64,000 bases of DNA, taken from Vibrio sp. Hep-1b-8 (GTDB lineage Bacteria > Pseudomonadota > Gammaproteobacteria > Enterobacterales > Vibrionaceae). Positions within the stretch are counted from its first letter, which is position 1. The number at the start of each line of letters is the position of its first letter. A program made the position numbers and the translations under genes. Where the stretch lies: positions 1 to 64,000 of the forward strand of contig NZ_QEWN01000108.1 in assembly GCF_006124995.1 (NCBI RefSeq), read 5' to 3'. Shown here in pieces: positions 25,484 to 35,241 of the stretch. The notes below the pieces were generated by a model. That model did no database searches, was not told the DNA's origin, and was given only the letters and a program-made list of their open reading frames with translations.

Positions 25484-26815
25484 TTATCTCAGCGCATACA
25501 GCATGACTTCAAGTTCACTGATTCGGGTATCGACATGCAAAGCGATAGCATCTCGGTTCTCTAGCATTTCTAACCACATTCGGTCGGCTGCATCGATTTC
25601 GAAATACGATACCCCCTGCATGGGTTTTAGTTCGCTTGGCGCAACGGGAAGAGGCGAAAGTGCGATACCTGATAGACCATTTCTCACAATTTCAACAATA
25701 CGGGTGTTATTACTCAATTTGGCTGCGACAGGGAAGAGTTCGTTGAGCTCCGCACTACTGATATTCGACTTAACTGACAGCACAAAGCGTCGGTTGCTGA
25801 CGCTGGCCGTATCTTTAATTAAAGTTCTGAGTAAACGACGCTTCTCAAATAGCGAGTTATCCCAAGCGAATTCAAGCACAGAGTCTTGCTGAACTAAGGT
25901 CAGCATATTGCGTAGCGAAGAGAACAACGGATTGAAGCTTTCATAGAGTTTATGGTGTTGTAGTGGCTGGCAAGGCTCGGGAATTGCTGGCGTCAGTGCC
26001 ATGACCTGAGCTTCGAATTTGCGCAGTTGTCCATAAAGTGTGTGCGTCTGAATTTTTGGATTGGTGATGGTCAAATCAAACCAAGGTAGCCAACTATTTA
26101 GTGTTTGCAGCCATAAATAGTCTTGCATCATTGACTGAGGGCTTTTCTGGCCTTGTCCTGCCTGAATACGCTGCAACAGCGTTTTTGCACGATTGACTGT
26201 CAGCGCATGAGTCTCTTTAAGACGTTCAAGCAGCAACTGAGACGCGCCATAATGCAAACAGGCGGGGATAAAGGCACGATCAAGAATCACTTCGCCAGAT
26301 TCTGTACATTCCAAAATTTTCGCCACAGGTACTAGCGTAAAACCAGAGGTGTCTTCGTCTTCTAGCTTGATCGATATGTTCAAATGCGCCACATCAATTT
26401 CAACACTGGCATTCTCTGAGGTTGAGGTATCAAAAACATTGATAGAGCGACTTAGGTAGCGTCCTTGGTCAGAGGCTTCCTGTCCATAGTCGTTATTCCC
26501 TTGCAGTGAGATAGGCAAGGCTAGATAGACAACAGTCTCAATGCTACCTTGAGAAATATCTCGAGCGACTTCGTGTTTCATCTCAAAGTGAGTACCGTCT
26601 GGAAACACACCAGCGCTACTGGCGATAGACAGCTTGCCTATTTTGAGTAACTCATGATTGATAGTAAGTTCAGTCACTCCATAAAAGGGAGCAAATCCAG
26701 CGAGCGTTTCTACGTTCTGGCGTACATAGTTTTGAACGTAACGGTCTTGCTGCTGAAAGTGTTGTGGGGCAATAAACATGCCTTCTTGCCATACTACTTT
26801 TTTATACGCGTCCAC
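25484..26815 (-). CDS. tssK: T6SS baseplate protein TssK
   Basis: The product is 443 residues, normal for TssK. It begins KKVVWQEGMFIAPQHFQQQDRY, the highly conserved TssK N terminus (W-x-EGM-x3-PQHFQ). The protein trimerises and links the baseplate (TssEFG) to the membrane complex. It lies four bases upstream of tssL and 20 bases after tssJ. Confidence 0.95.
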   Translation of the reverse strand: MDAYKKVVWQEGMFIAPQHFQQQDRYVQNYVRQNVETLAGFAPFYGVTELTINHELLKIGKLSIASSAGVFPDGTHFEMKHEVARDISQGSIETVVYLALPISLQGNNDYGQEASDQGRYLSRSINVFDTSTSENASVEIDVAHLNISIKLEDEDTSGFTLVPVAKILECTESGEVILDRAFIPACLHYGASQLLLERLKETHALTVNRAKTLLQRIQAGQGQKSPQSMMQDYLWLQTLNSWLPWFDLTITNPKIQTHTLYGQLRKFEAQVMALTPAIPEPCQPLQHHKLYESFNPLFSSLRNMLTLVQQDSVLEFAWDNSLFEKRRLLRTLIKDTASVSNRRFVLSVKSNISSAELNELFPVAAKLSNNTRIVEIVRNGLSGIALSPLPVAPSELKPMQGVSYFEIDAADRMWLEMLENRDAIALHVDTRISELEVMLYALR

Positions 26816-26835
26816 GAATAATCCCTATTAACTGA

Positions 26836-27318
26836 CTAAAATATCTGCCACCAACTCGATTCTGGCGTGACAATACTTATTGAGGCTTTTGCCCCTTGAA
26901 TATGAAGCTGCAGAAACTGATCTTCCTCGAGAGGTAATGTTGAAAACGCTTTAGCTTCACTATTTTGGTAATCGACGAACTCAACCAACACCGCCACATA
27001 TTGGGTGGTTTTATTGATGTCGATGGTTTGCTTTGTTTCATTGTTCGGCAGTACTACGGGCAATATCTGTTTTGATACTAGATTCGCATTGAGTAACTGT
27101 ACGTCGTTGTTGTAGAGATCAATAAACGGCAGTTGCTTAAACATTTGCACATCAGTCAATTGATACAGGCGAACAACCACAGGATTCGCTGAGTTAGAAT
27201 CCGACGGGTTTATTGCTTCGTCTGCCTTTATCGCCAAGGTGTATTGGGAAACAACAGGTACAGGATCTGACGAGCATCCGACTAAAAGAAGCGCGGCTGC
27301 CAAATACCACTTTGTCAT
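26836..27318 (-). CDS. tssJ: T6SS outer-membrane lipoprotein TssJ
   Basis: The product is 160 residues with a lipobox LLLVGC (Cys15). The mature part is a beta-sandwich of about 140 residues, including VVRLYQLTDVQMFKQLPFIDLY, typical of TssJ/VasD/SciN. It anchors TssM to the outer membrane. Its ATG overlaps the stop of the FHA gene (ATGA). Confidence 0.93.
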   Translation of the reverse strand: MTKWYLAAALLLVGCSSDPVPVVSQYTLAIKADEAINPSDSNSANPVVVRLYQLTDVQMFKQLPFIDLYNNDVQLLNANLVSKQILPVVLPNNETKQTIDINKTTQYVAVLVEFVDYQNSEAKAFSTLPLEEDQFLQLHIQGAKASISIVTPESSWWQIF

Positions 27319-28259
27319 CCGTTATCCTCTCTCTGCTTTTGCATGTTTTCCATAAACAGAGCCTTGAACTGACGACGGAAATCACCGTTTTGTTGGCGGT
27401 GTTTAAAGTGCTTGCGATAGATGTTCCAGTACTTTTTCTCTTTATTGCCAAACAACCCACCAGAAATATATTCACTAAACTGGGTTTCTAGTTCAGTCGG
27501 CGCGAACTCGTTGAGAAACTGATCCACGGTCTTTTCCAACGCATCGAATAAGGCGTCGTGCTGAAGCATAGGGTTTTGCAAATACTGCTGGTTTTTCTCT
27601 GAGATAGTCAGCAGCTTTTCGATCGAGGCTTCTAGCTGTGTATTGCGTGGTGCATCGACAGGCAAATAGTCCAAATTGGTATTTGGGGTGAAGACCTTTG
27701 GCTGTTCGACTTCATCTATTTCGACGTGCTGCGCGATTTCTTCGCTATCAAGATCCTCAAAAGGATCAGAGGCAAACGGGTCATCGCTTAGTACATTCTT
27801 ATGTGAAAAATTACGAGCGGTGGGCTGAGCGATAGGCGCGTCACCTTGCTCAAGAAATTCGGTTTCATCGTCGTTGAGATTTAACTCAAATGGCTGGGAG
27901 AAAAAATCATCCACTGGCGTAGCAATGCTTTCGTCGCTTGATGCTACCAACGTAGAAACCAACATGGTGTAGTTATCTACTTTCACGATATCGCCGTCAT
28001 TGAGTGGATACTCTTTATCTTTATTCATTGGCTTATCGTTAAGCTGCGCTTGGTTTTGTCCACGGTTGATGATGACATAGCCACGATCAGTAAGACGTAC
28101 CTCGCCATGAGCACGGGAAATACGCTTGCTTTGGTCTGGTAGACAGATATCACAGGCAGGGGCACGACCAAAGGTGCCTCCTGACTCGGGAAGATACACA
28201 ACTCTTGAGGTGACTACCTCTTCAGTGGGTACAGAAATCAAATGAACACTGACGGCCAC
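27315..28259 (-). CDS. tagH: T6SS FHA-domain protein (TagH/Fha-like)
   Basis: The product is 314 residues. The FHA domain spans about 20-105 (GGTFGRAPACDICLPDQSKRISRAHGEV, with GR, SR and H conserved). An acidic, Asp/Glu-rich linker (about 115-200) and a C-terminal helical domain with LFGNKEKKYWNIYRKHFKHR follow, as in the TagH family. It likely reads threonine phosphorylation by the kinase at the operon end. Overlap with tssJ implies co-translation. Confidence 0.9.
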   Translation of the reverse strand: MAVSVHLISVPTEEVVTSRVVYLPESGGTFGRAPACDICLPDQSKRISRAHGEVRLTDRGYVIINRGQNQAQLNDKPMNKDKEYPLNDGDIVKVDNYTMLVSTLVASSDESIATPVDDFFSQPFELNLNDDETEFLEQGDAPIAQPTARNFSHKNVLSDDPFASDPFEDLDSEEIAQHVEIDEVEQPKVFTPNTNLDYLPVDAPRNTQLEASIEKLLTISEKNQQYLQNPMLQHDALFDALEKTVDQFLNEFAPTELETQFSEYISGGLFGNKEKKYWNIYRKHFKHRQQNGDFRRQFKALFMENMQKQREDNG

Positions 28260-28262
28260 TCG

Positions 28263-29006
28263 TTACCTCTCACATTTAGAAACAGCTGCATTAAACGCAG
28301 CTAAGAAACCGGAGTACTTGCTAAGGAATCGATTGGAAAAATACACACCCATAGGTTTGTTTTCGTGGATTTGGTTCTGGAAGAAATCATTGGGTAGGCC
28401 TGCCTCTTGTAGCTCACCGTCAAACACCAACTCGTCCTCTAGAGCAACATCAATTTCCCTTTGTTTTAAAAGCTTTAGTAATACTTTAGCATCTCGTGGC
28501 TGTTTGACTACATTGAAGCCATTACGTTTTAACCAAAACCACTTATTCGACCCAAATTTGGCCGAGAACTTGAGGTTAACTTTTGACAATTCATCAATTT
28601 TCGGTTCAACACCTGGACCGAAGTACCACATTAATTTTTGCTGAGCGATAGCATTCGATAACGTCGCATAGTCATCACGTTCTGCGGTTTGAGTTGCAAC
28701 GAAGAAACCGTGCTGAGCTCCGCTATGCACACGCAGCTGAGCATCTGACCAAGAGGTCATCGTCAGTTGGTAAGGCTGTCCCATTCTGCCTAACGCACAC
28801 TTCACTTTTTCGAGAGCGAGCCCCTGCATTTGGCCGTGCTTATATTCTTGGTATGGCGGCCAATCTTGAGTGGTCAATAGCAGCCGAGCTGGCCCAACGC
28901 TCGTTTCAGCCCAAGCGACAGAACTTGCCAATAGGTTGATGGCAGCGAGCACGCACAACGCCGCATTGGGTATCAGTCTGCTCGCATTGGGTATCAGTCT
29001 GCTCAT
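28263..29006 (-). CDS. Periplasmic solute-binding protein, SBP_bac_3-like
   Basis: The product is 247 residues with a signal peptide ending near SSVAWA. The body resembles the family-3 substrate-binding fold (TTQDWPPYQEYKHGQMQGLALEKVKCALGRMGQPYQL near residues 45-80 and VVKQPRDAKVLLKLLKQREIDVALEDE in the second lobe). It has no permease or ATPase partner. The signal region holds a duplicated SRLIPNA caused by a perfect 21-bp tandem repeat. The start overlaps the stop of the preceding binding-protein gene. A ligand-sensing role within the T6SS locus is an inference. Confidence 0.8.
   Translation of the reverse strand: MSRLIPNASRLIPNAALCVLAAINLLASSVAWAETSVGPARLLLTTQDWPPYQEYKHGQMQGLALEKVKCALGRMGQPYQLTMTSWSDAQLRVHSGAQHGFFVATQTAERDDYATLSNAIAQQKLMWYFGPGVEPKIDELSKVNLKFSAKFGSNKWFWLKRNGFNVVKQPRDAKVLLKLLKQREIDVALEDELVFDGELQEAGLPNDFFQNQIHENKPMGVYFSNRFLSKYSGFLAAFNAAVSKCER
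28963..29004. repeat. Perfect 21-bp tandem duplication in a signal sequence
   Basis: Two identical 21-base units occupy 28963-28983 and 28984-29004, encoding the repeated residues SRLIPNA just after the initiator Met. The duplication is in frame and leaves the hydrophobic core intact. It may be recent and variable between strains. Confidence 0.95.
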
Positions 29007-30001
29007 TCGTTCCCTCCAATTAACTCGGAAATCTTTAAAATTGAAACGGGGGGATAGTAATCCAGAGTCCGTGCAGCATTGACGTTAACGATATAAGAAT
29101 ACTGACTTAATGGCTCGATAGGCAGAGCCTGAGCTGTGCTATTTTTGCTCAAAATTTGTTCCGCTTTATGTCCGGCGAATTCACCAACGTTATAGTAGCG
29201 GCTAACTATACCAAAGAGCGCGTTATGTTTGCGAATCGGAGTTTCAGTGGCCGAGAATGTTGCAATGCCTTGATTGTGCAAACTTTCTACAATGTACTGA
29301 CCTTGACTGATGATGTATGAATCAGGCGGCAGGTAGGCAAGTTGTACGTGATCTTGTTTCATCGCTTCGATGACAATAGGCAGAGAGGCAGAATCCGGCT
29401 TACCTTGCTTCGTTCTAAGCGGGTAGAGATAAACATCCATACAGAACTGAGCCGATAGCATCTGAATCTTTCTAGCGGTGATAACCGCATTATTTTCAAG
29501 TGGATTAAAGATAATCCCCATCGTGTTGATGTTAGGGAGTTTTTGAATCGCGTTAAATTGCACTTGATGGGGAACAATATGGCTCACTCCAGTAAAATTA
29601 CGCGGTGATTCTGTTGTGTCTGAGACGATTTTCGAACCGACTGGGTCTGATACAATACTGAATACCACCGGAGTTTGGTTCGCTTGTCTAAACGCGCTCG
29701 GTTTATCCTCTGTCCCTAACAATGCAAGCGTAGTGGTGGTTCCAAAGGTATAAATGAGGTCCGCATGGTAACTATCGATGTTGGCCACGTAACTGGCGAG
29801 GGTTTGTTCATCTCGCTTGGCATCTAATAGGGTGTAAGTCACATCCCGCTGACTAGACAGATACTCCATAAAACCTTTTTCTGCATCAGTCACTCCTCGC
29901 CATAGCAGCATCACGACCTGTTTGGTTTCCTGAGCATATACTTGACTGCTTGTCATCACTGAAACGAGCAGTAATGTGATAATCAACAGGGCTCGTCTCA
30001 T
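29003..30001 (-). CDS. ABC-type substrate-binding protein, TrpX/ABC_sub_bind-like
   Basis: The product is 332 residues with a signal peptide (about 1-23, ending QVYA). It has the periplasmic-binding fold of the ABC_sub_bind family: an initial IKVV-type strand, YTFGTTTTLALLG, TPVVFSIVSDPVGSKIV and a second lobe beginning NTMGIIFNPLENN. Family members bind amino acids or related ligands. Neither an ABC permease nor an ATPase gene is next to it; instead it sits between a sensor-MFS gene and another binding protein, overlapping both by about four bases. It may deliver a ligand to the sensor region of the MFS fusion. Confidence 0.82.
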   Translation of the reverse strand: MRRALLIITLLLVSVMTSSQVYAQETKQVVMLLWRGVTDAEKGFMEYLSSQRDVTYTLLDAKRDEQTLASYVANIDSYHADLIYTFGTTTTLALLGTEDKPSAFRQANQTPVVFSIVSDPVGSKIVSDTTESPRNFTGVSHIVPHQVQFNAIQKLPNINTMGIIFNPLENNAVITARKIQMLSAQFCMDVYLYPLRTKQGKPDSASLPIVIEAMKQDHVQLAYLPPDSYIISQGQYIVESLHNQGIATFSATETPIRKHNALFGIVSRYYNVGEFAGHKAEQILSKNSTAQALPIEPLSQYSYIVNVNAARTLDYYPPVSILKISELIGGNE

Positions 30002-32544
30002 TTTGCCACCTCCAATTGTCGGCGATCACGTTTCGTGAACAGCGCGTAAAAGAGTGTCAGAACGGTTGAACTTACTAGAAGTGTTATCCCAAAGAGGATA
30101 ATGGTTTCTTCAAAGCTAAATAAGCTCAAGCACAAGCCTGCAAGCATCGGTCCGGCGATATTACCGATCCTCTCGGTCAATCTGAAAATACCGATGGTTT
30201 TGCCCTTGTCGATTCCATCGCTGGTCAGTAAATCCATCACTAATGGTATTTGTGGGGACACACTAATACCGTGAGCAATCCCAATCAGAATAACGATAAA
30301 CAATAAGCCAAGTGTGCCAGGTAGTAGCACAATATTGATCAGTGCCAAGGCAGAGAGAACACCCCCAAAGACAATAAAGCGAATTTTGTTATCCCATCGG
30401 TCGACAAGGAAAGCGCTGAGTGGAGAAATCAGGATGATGGCGATACCGTAGCTCATCATGACTCGACCGGAAACGGCGCTACTTTCGCCTAAGTATTGTA
30501 AGTAAACGGGGCAAATGTAATAAAGGAATCCAGTCAAAACAATTTTGGCAGGGATAGCGCTAAAGAAGGTTATTAGGGTGAAATACTTGTTGCCCAACAA
30601 AATCTTGAAATCGTTGAGGCTGACAGGCTTACTTTGTGAATTGGAGCCACCACGAACAAAGAAGGCCATTACGAACAACACACTGACGATCGCCAATAGT
30701 GAAGAGAGTAAAAACGTTGCACTATAGCCAAGTTTATCAGCCAATATTCCCCCGATCGAAGCACCACAAAGTGATCCAGAAAAGAACGCAGACAAAAAGG
30801 TCGACATACCCTTAGTGCGATTGTTGGCGTTAGTGGTATCGGTAATGTAGCCCTGAGCCGAGATAAATACGATACCGTAACCTACGGCGGTATATGCTCT
30901 AACGACTAACAAGAGTTCGAGTGTGGTACACATGGCAGTTGCCGCCAAGCCTGTACTGGTGATGATACCACCAACAACTAATGATGTTCTGCGGCCGACC
31001 TTATCTGACCAATAGCCTGCAAAAGGCAATGAAATTGCCCAACAAAACATAAACAACGATATCGGTAGGCTGGTGATTAAGCTTTCCGGTATCCATTGCG
31101 AAGAGCGAGTTAGACTCGCCACGAAGTTGGGAAAGAACGCCAGTGAGGATGCTTCTGCGAAGACCAACATAAATAGCGGTAAACGGACAAAGCGGTAATC
31201 TTGCAGGTTCTGGACATTGAGCGTTTTTTGCGGATGTTGGCGTTTAATAATGCTGTTGATCGATTGGGTTAACCGACCCAACTCATCTTTGGCTGAAATA
31301 TGGGCTAACCATAATGTCGCACCGATTTTTGAGTCTGTAAGTAGCTGTTTAATTTGATGCCATGGTTTGATAATCATGAAGTTACAGATAAACAAAATGA
31401 TCTCAATAACCACTAAACTTGAAGCGATAAGCACCGTCATCATATCCATCAAACTGTCTTCTATAAGTTGAGGAATAATACTGGTGTCTGTTGTCATCTT
31501 TAATGAGACGTCACTACGCGAACCAATTGGTAACGTCAGTGAAGAAGAGTGCGCTCCATTTACGCCCAGATTTGAGAACTGATAAAGCGCATGATCACTT
31601 TGCAGTAGTTGTATAGACAATAACTCTTTGTGTTGGTGGGTGTAGCTAGCAAACTCTTGCTCTAAACCGTTTAAGCGATCTAGCGGGACACCTTGATCAA
31701 GTAGTCGTTGAATCATGCTACTCAAGGTATCGCCAATCACGATCGATTTCTGTTCGAGCTGCACTTCATAGGTTGTTGAAAATTTGTCTAGCGCCTGATA
31801 GGAGCTGGCAAGATTGGATGCAATGGTGAGGATAATGACCAGACCAATGATCAGTACAGGGAAGTACTTATCTCGAAATCTCTGCCATCCGTTCTTGGCA
31901 TTATTGGTAAAGAAATGCTGGTTCGCCGTTTCGATTAATTGCTTGTCATCTAAATCGGCTCGTTCGAGTGCCTTAGACGTTTGTTTGAGCTTGGTGAGCA
32001 AAAAATCTAATCCAGCGTACAGTGCGAAGTAGCCAATTCCACAAGCGATAAGTACCCATGTAATGGTGTCAAATAGCTGCTGTCGTAATAGCGTTAGCTT
32101 GATGCCATCCAGATAGCGGGTCGAATAATAGAGTTGTAGCGCACCTTCGTTGACATTAAATGTGTTGATAATATCAGCACTGATTAAACGTTCAGAATCC
32201 CCAGTTTTTCCCGCTGAAAAAAGAACATCCCCCTGACGATCGACCACTTGGATGCGACTGATTCCGTCAACTAATGCAAGTCTCCGTTCTAATAGTGATT
32301 GAATGTTAGAAATGGAGGCTAGTGGCAGCCCCAAGCTCATGGCTTGTTTGATGTCGTGGTCTGTTTCACTCAGGACAACTTGATAGGTCGAATCACTGGT
32401 TTGCGTTAAGCGTTTCTCAAAGTTGAGGTAGTTGAGAGTACTATTTAGGCCATTGGAAAACAGCAATACAGCAAAGATCGCCAACACAAGTTTGATTCTC
32501 AACGAGAAAAACGTCCGACGGTTAGTGAGTGAGGTACTGCTCAT
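29998..32544 (-). CDS. Sensor-HAMP-MFS transporter fusion
   Basis: The product is 848 residues. The N-terminal half has two tandem sensor modules, each of helix-periplasmic loop-helix: about 18-38/165-185 and 230-250/372-395. A HAMP-like segment (about 395-445, with SAKDELGRLTQSINSII) follows. The C-terminal half (about 455-840) is a 12-helix major facilitator domain with the motif-A sequence GYWSDKVGRRTSL and a second-half LVDRWDNKIR. A receptor front joined to a transporter is unusual. It overlaps the binding-protein gene by four bases and follows clpV by 26 bases. The natural substrate and signal are unknown. Confidence 0.85.
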   Translation of the reverse strand: MSSTSLTNRRTFFSLRIKLVLAIFAVLLFSNGLNSTLNYLNFEKRLTQTSDSTYQVVLSETDHDIKQAMSLGLPLASISNIQSLLERRLALVDGISRIQVVDRQGDVLFSAGKTGDSERLISADIINTFNVNEGALQLYYSTRYLDGIKLTLLRQQLFDTITWVLIACGIGYFALYAGLDFLLTKLKQTSKALERADLDDKQLIETANQHFFTNNAKNGWQRFRDKYFPVLIIGLVIILTIASNLASSYQALDKFSTTYEVQLEQKSIVIGDTLSSMIQRLLDQGVPLDRLNGLEQEFASYTHQHKELLSIQLLQSDHALYQFSNLGVNGAHSSSLTLPIGSRSDVSLKMTTDTSIIPQLIEDSLMDMMTVLIASSLVVIEIILFICNFMIIKPWHQIKQLLTDSKIGATLWLAHISAKDELGRLTQSINSIIKRQHPQKTLNVQNLQDYRFVRLPLFMLVFAEASSLAFFPNFVASLTRSSQWIPESLITSLPISLFMFCWAISLPFAGYWSDKVGRRTSLVVGGIITSTGLAATAMCTTLELLLVVRAYTAVGYGIVFISAQGYITDTTNANNRTKGMSTFLSAFFSGSLCGASIGGILADKLGYSATFLLSSLLAIVSVLFVMAFFVRGGSNSQSKPVSLNDFKILLGNKYFTLITFFSAIPAKIVLTGFLYYICPVYLQYLGESSAVSGRVMMSYGIAIILISPLSAFLVDRWDNKIRFIVFGGVLSALALINIVLLPGTLGLLFIVILIGIAHGISVSPQIPLVMDLLTSDGIDKGKTIGIFRLTERIGNIAGPMLAGLCLSLFSFEETIILFGITLLVSSTVLTLFYALFTKRDRRQLEVAK

Positions 32545-32570
32545 ATTACTGCTTTCCTTGGCCTTGCTCT

Positions 32571-35186
32571 TTATTGGATAGTAAGTTCAAAACCACTTGG
32601 GTTGTTTGCTGCGACAACAGAGACCTGTGTGATCGGCTGTTGCTGGCTGAGACGACTGATACACTCTTCGGCCAGTTTGGGCATCAGTGAGCGGTTAATG
32701 ATCTGCTCAACAGCACGGCCACCCGTTGTTGGATCGGTGTTTTTGTTTACTACGAAATCAACAAAACCTTTATCCCAAGTGAAGCTGGCTTGGTACTGTT
32801 CAGCCAGTTTTTTCTTAATACGATTGAGTGAGATTTCGGTGATTTTCGCCAGTTCTTCATCATTTAGTGGGTAGTAAGGCACAATGGTTGTACGCCCAAG
32901 GAAAGCGGGCTTGAAGTAGTGCTGTAGATCAGGACGAATACTTTCAAGTAACTCCTCATTGCTCATGCGTTGATCTCTATCTTCACACGCATCACAAATC
33001 GCCTGATCTGCTGCATTGGACGTCATAATGATGATGGTATTTTTAAAATCGACGGTGCGACCTTCACTGTCTTTGATATGGCCTTTATCAAAAATCTGGT
33101 AGAAGAGGTCATGAACACCAGGGTGCGCTTTCTCCATTTCATCCAATAGCAGTACTGAATAGGGGTTTCGACGAATCGCCTCGGTCAACACACCACCTTC
33201 ACCAAACCCGACGTAGCCTGCGGGTGAACCGAGTAGCATCGAGATTTTGTGTTCCTCTTTAAACTCAGTCATGTTGATGATGGTCATATCATTGGCACCA
33301 CCGTAAAGCTGCTCGGCCAATGCCATCGCAGTTTCAGTTTTACCCACACCACTTGGGCCACACATTAAGAAAACACCGATAGGTTTGCGGCTATCTGTCA
33401 GACCAGCACGTGAAATTCGAATCGCTTTCGCCAACTCTTGTTTCGCCACGTCCTGACCGATTACGCGTTTATCGAGTTCTTCTTCGAGCGATAACAGGCG
33501 AGCAATTTCATCACTCATCATGCTACCGACAGGGATACCGGTCCAGTTTGCGATGACCTGCGCAATCGTATTGTCATCAACCATAGCATTAACCAAAGGT
33601 TGTTCACCTTGCAGTTGCGAGAGGGTGTCGATGGTGTCATTGAGGGTCTTTTGTTTTGACAAGTCAGGCGCTTGTTCACCTTGAGCATTACTGATTTCTT
33701 CTTGCAATGCTTTGATCTTATCAACCAGCTTAATTTCTTCCTGCCAACGAGTGTTTAGCGCGGCCAGTTGCGCTTCATTTTCGTCTATCTCTTGGCTGAT
33801 CTGTGCAATTTCTTCCTCAGCGATGCCAAACAGAGCATTCTCTTTCTCTAAAGCCGCTTTCTCATTCTTTTGGTAACGAATGGTTTGCTCAAGTGACTCG
33901 ATCACTTCAGGTTTTGCCCCTTGGGTTAGGGCGATACGAGCACTGGCGGTATCGAGTAGGCTGATCGCCTTGTCAGGTAGCTGACGGCTTGGCAGGTAAC
34001 GTATCGAAAGGTTCACCGCCGCATCAATGGCAGACTCAGCGATAAACGCACCGTGATGCTTCTGCAAGGACGCGGCAACACCACGTAGCATTTGCTTTGC
34101 ATCTTCCGCATTAGGCTCTTCAATCGAGACCACTTGAAAACGGCGTGTTAATGCGGGATCTTTCTCAAAGTATTTTTTGTATTCTGCCCAAGTGGTTGCT
34201 GCAATGGTTTTGAACTCACCGCGTGCCAATGCCGGTTTGAGTAGGTTCGCAGCGTCGTTCTGACCTGCGGCACCCCCAGCACCGATGAGAGTGTGAGCTT
34301 CATCGATGAAGACGATGATGGGCACTTCACTGTTTTTCACTTCATTGATCACGTCTTTTAGACGGTTCTCGAATTCGCCTTTAACGCTTGCGCCGGCTTG
34401 CAGAAGACCTAAATCAAGAGAGTGAATCTGTACGCCTTGAAGCGCACCCGGAACTTCGTCGGCAGCGATACGTAGTGCCAACCCTTCGACCACGGCTGTT
34501 TTACCAACCCCAGGTTCACCAACCATGATTGGGTTGTTTTGACGCTTACGACATAGAATATCGATCGCTTTGCGCACTTCTGCATTACGCCCTGAAATTG
34601 GGTCGATATTACCCTCAATCGCTTGTTGAGTTAGGTTGATAGTGTATTTGCTTAACGCATCGTTACCGGTCGGTTGACCTTGTGGGCTGCTGGCACCTTG
34701 GGCTGATGAAGTCGTATTGCGTGCAACGGCCGTTTTGTTGATCAGGCCCTGCAAAGATTCAAGAGATACAGATTGGAGACTTTCAAGTTGAAGCGTATTC
34801 ACACCAAGTACGTTTTGTTGCAACAGAGCCTGAATTAAGTGCAGGCTGATGACTTCACCGTGACCGTAGTTGACCGAGGCGATCATCCATGCGTCTTTAA
34901 TCAACTCCGTCAAACCGTGACTTAGAGTCGGTTGACCCTCGCTACCCTTTGGCAAGCGCGCGATCTTGCTCGAGAGCTCATTGACGATACTATCTTGCGA
35001 CAACTTCTGGGACTGAATCAGGTTACTTAGGTTAGCATCCTGCTGTGAGATCAACTGCAATAGCCAATGCTCGGTCTCAATTGAAGGAACGCCCTGATTC
35101 ATCGCGGCACCAGCGGAGACTTCCAAAGCCTGTTTTAAGTCGGGAGAAAGTTTTGCGACTAAGTTTGTCAATGTTACTTGTGTCAT
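32571..35186 (-). CDS. tssH: T6SS ATPase TssH/ClpV
   Basis: The product is 871 residues from the ATG at 35186, chosen because AAGGAAC precedes it; the frame is open upstream to 35216. The order is an N domain (about 1-150), AAA1 with Walker A GEPGVGKTA, a coiled-coil middle domain (about 430-530), and AAA2 with Walker A GPSGVGKTE. This HSP100 hexamer disassembles the contracted sheath by extracting TssC. Length and motifs are normal, and it follows tssG in the operon. Confidence 0.96.
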   Translation of the reverse strand: MTQVTLTNLVAKLSPDLKQALEVSAGAAMNQGVPSIETEHWLLQLISQQDANLSNLIQSQKLSQDSIVNELSSKIARLPKGSEGQPTLSHGLTELIKDAWMIASVNYGHGEVISLHLIQALLQQNVLGVNTLQLESLQSVSLESLQGLINKTAVARNTTSSAQGASSPQGQPTGNDALSKYTINLTQQAIEGNIDPISGRNAEVRKAIDILCRKRQNNPIMVGEPGVGKTAVVEGLALRIAADEVPGALQGVQIHSLDLGLLQAGASVKGEFENRLKDVINEVKNSEVPIIVFIDEAHTLIGAGGAAGQNDAANLLKPALARGEFKTIAATTWAEYKKYFEKDPALTRRFQVVSIEEPNAEDAKQMLRGVAASLQKHHGAFIAESAIDAAVNLSIRYLPSRQLPDKAISLLDTASARIALTQGAKPEVIESLEQTIRYQKNEKAALEKENALFGIAEEEIAQISQEIDENEAQLAALNTRWQEEIKLVDKIKALQEEISNAQGEQAPDLSKQKTLNDTIDTLSQLQGEQPLVNAMVDDNTIAQVIANWTGIPVGSMMSDEIARLLSLEEELDKRVIGQDVAKQELAKAIRISRAGLTDSRKPIGVFLMCGPSGVGKTETAMALAEQLYGGANDMTIINMTEFKEEHKISMLLGSPAGYVGFGEGGVLTEAIRRNPYSVLLLDEMEKAHPGVHDLFYQIFDKGHIKDSEGRTVDFKNTIIIMTSNAADQAICDACEDRDQRMSNEELLESIRPDLQHYFKPAFLGRTTIVPYYPLNDEELAKITEISLNRIKKKLAEQYQASFTWDKGFVDFVVNKNTDPTTGGRAVEQIINRSLMPKLAEECISRLSQQQPITQVSVVAANNPSGFELTIQ

Positions 35187-35241
35187 ACAGTGTTCCTTTG
35201 TATTTCGAAGCATCAAACAGCGAAGCTACGGTCTGTGTCCA

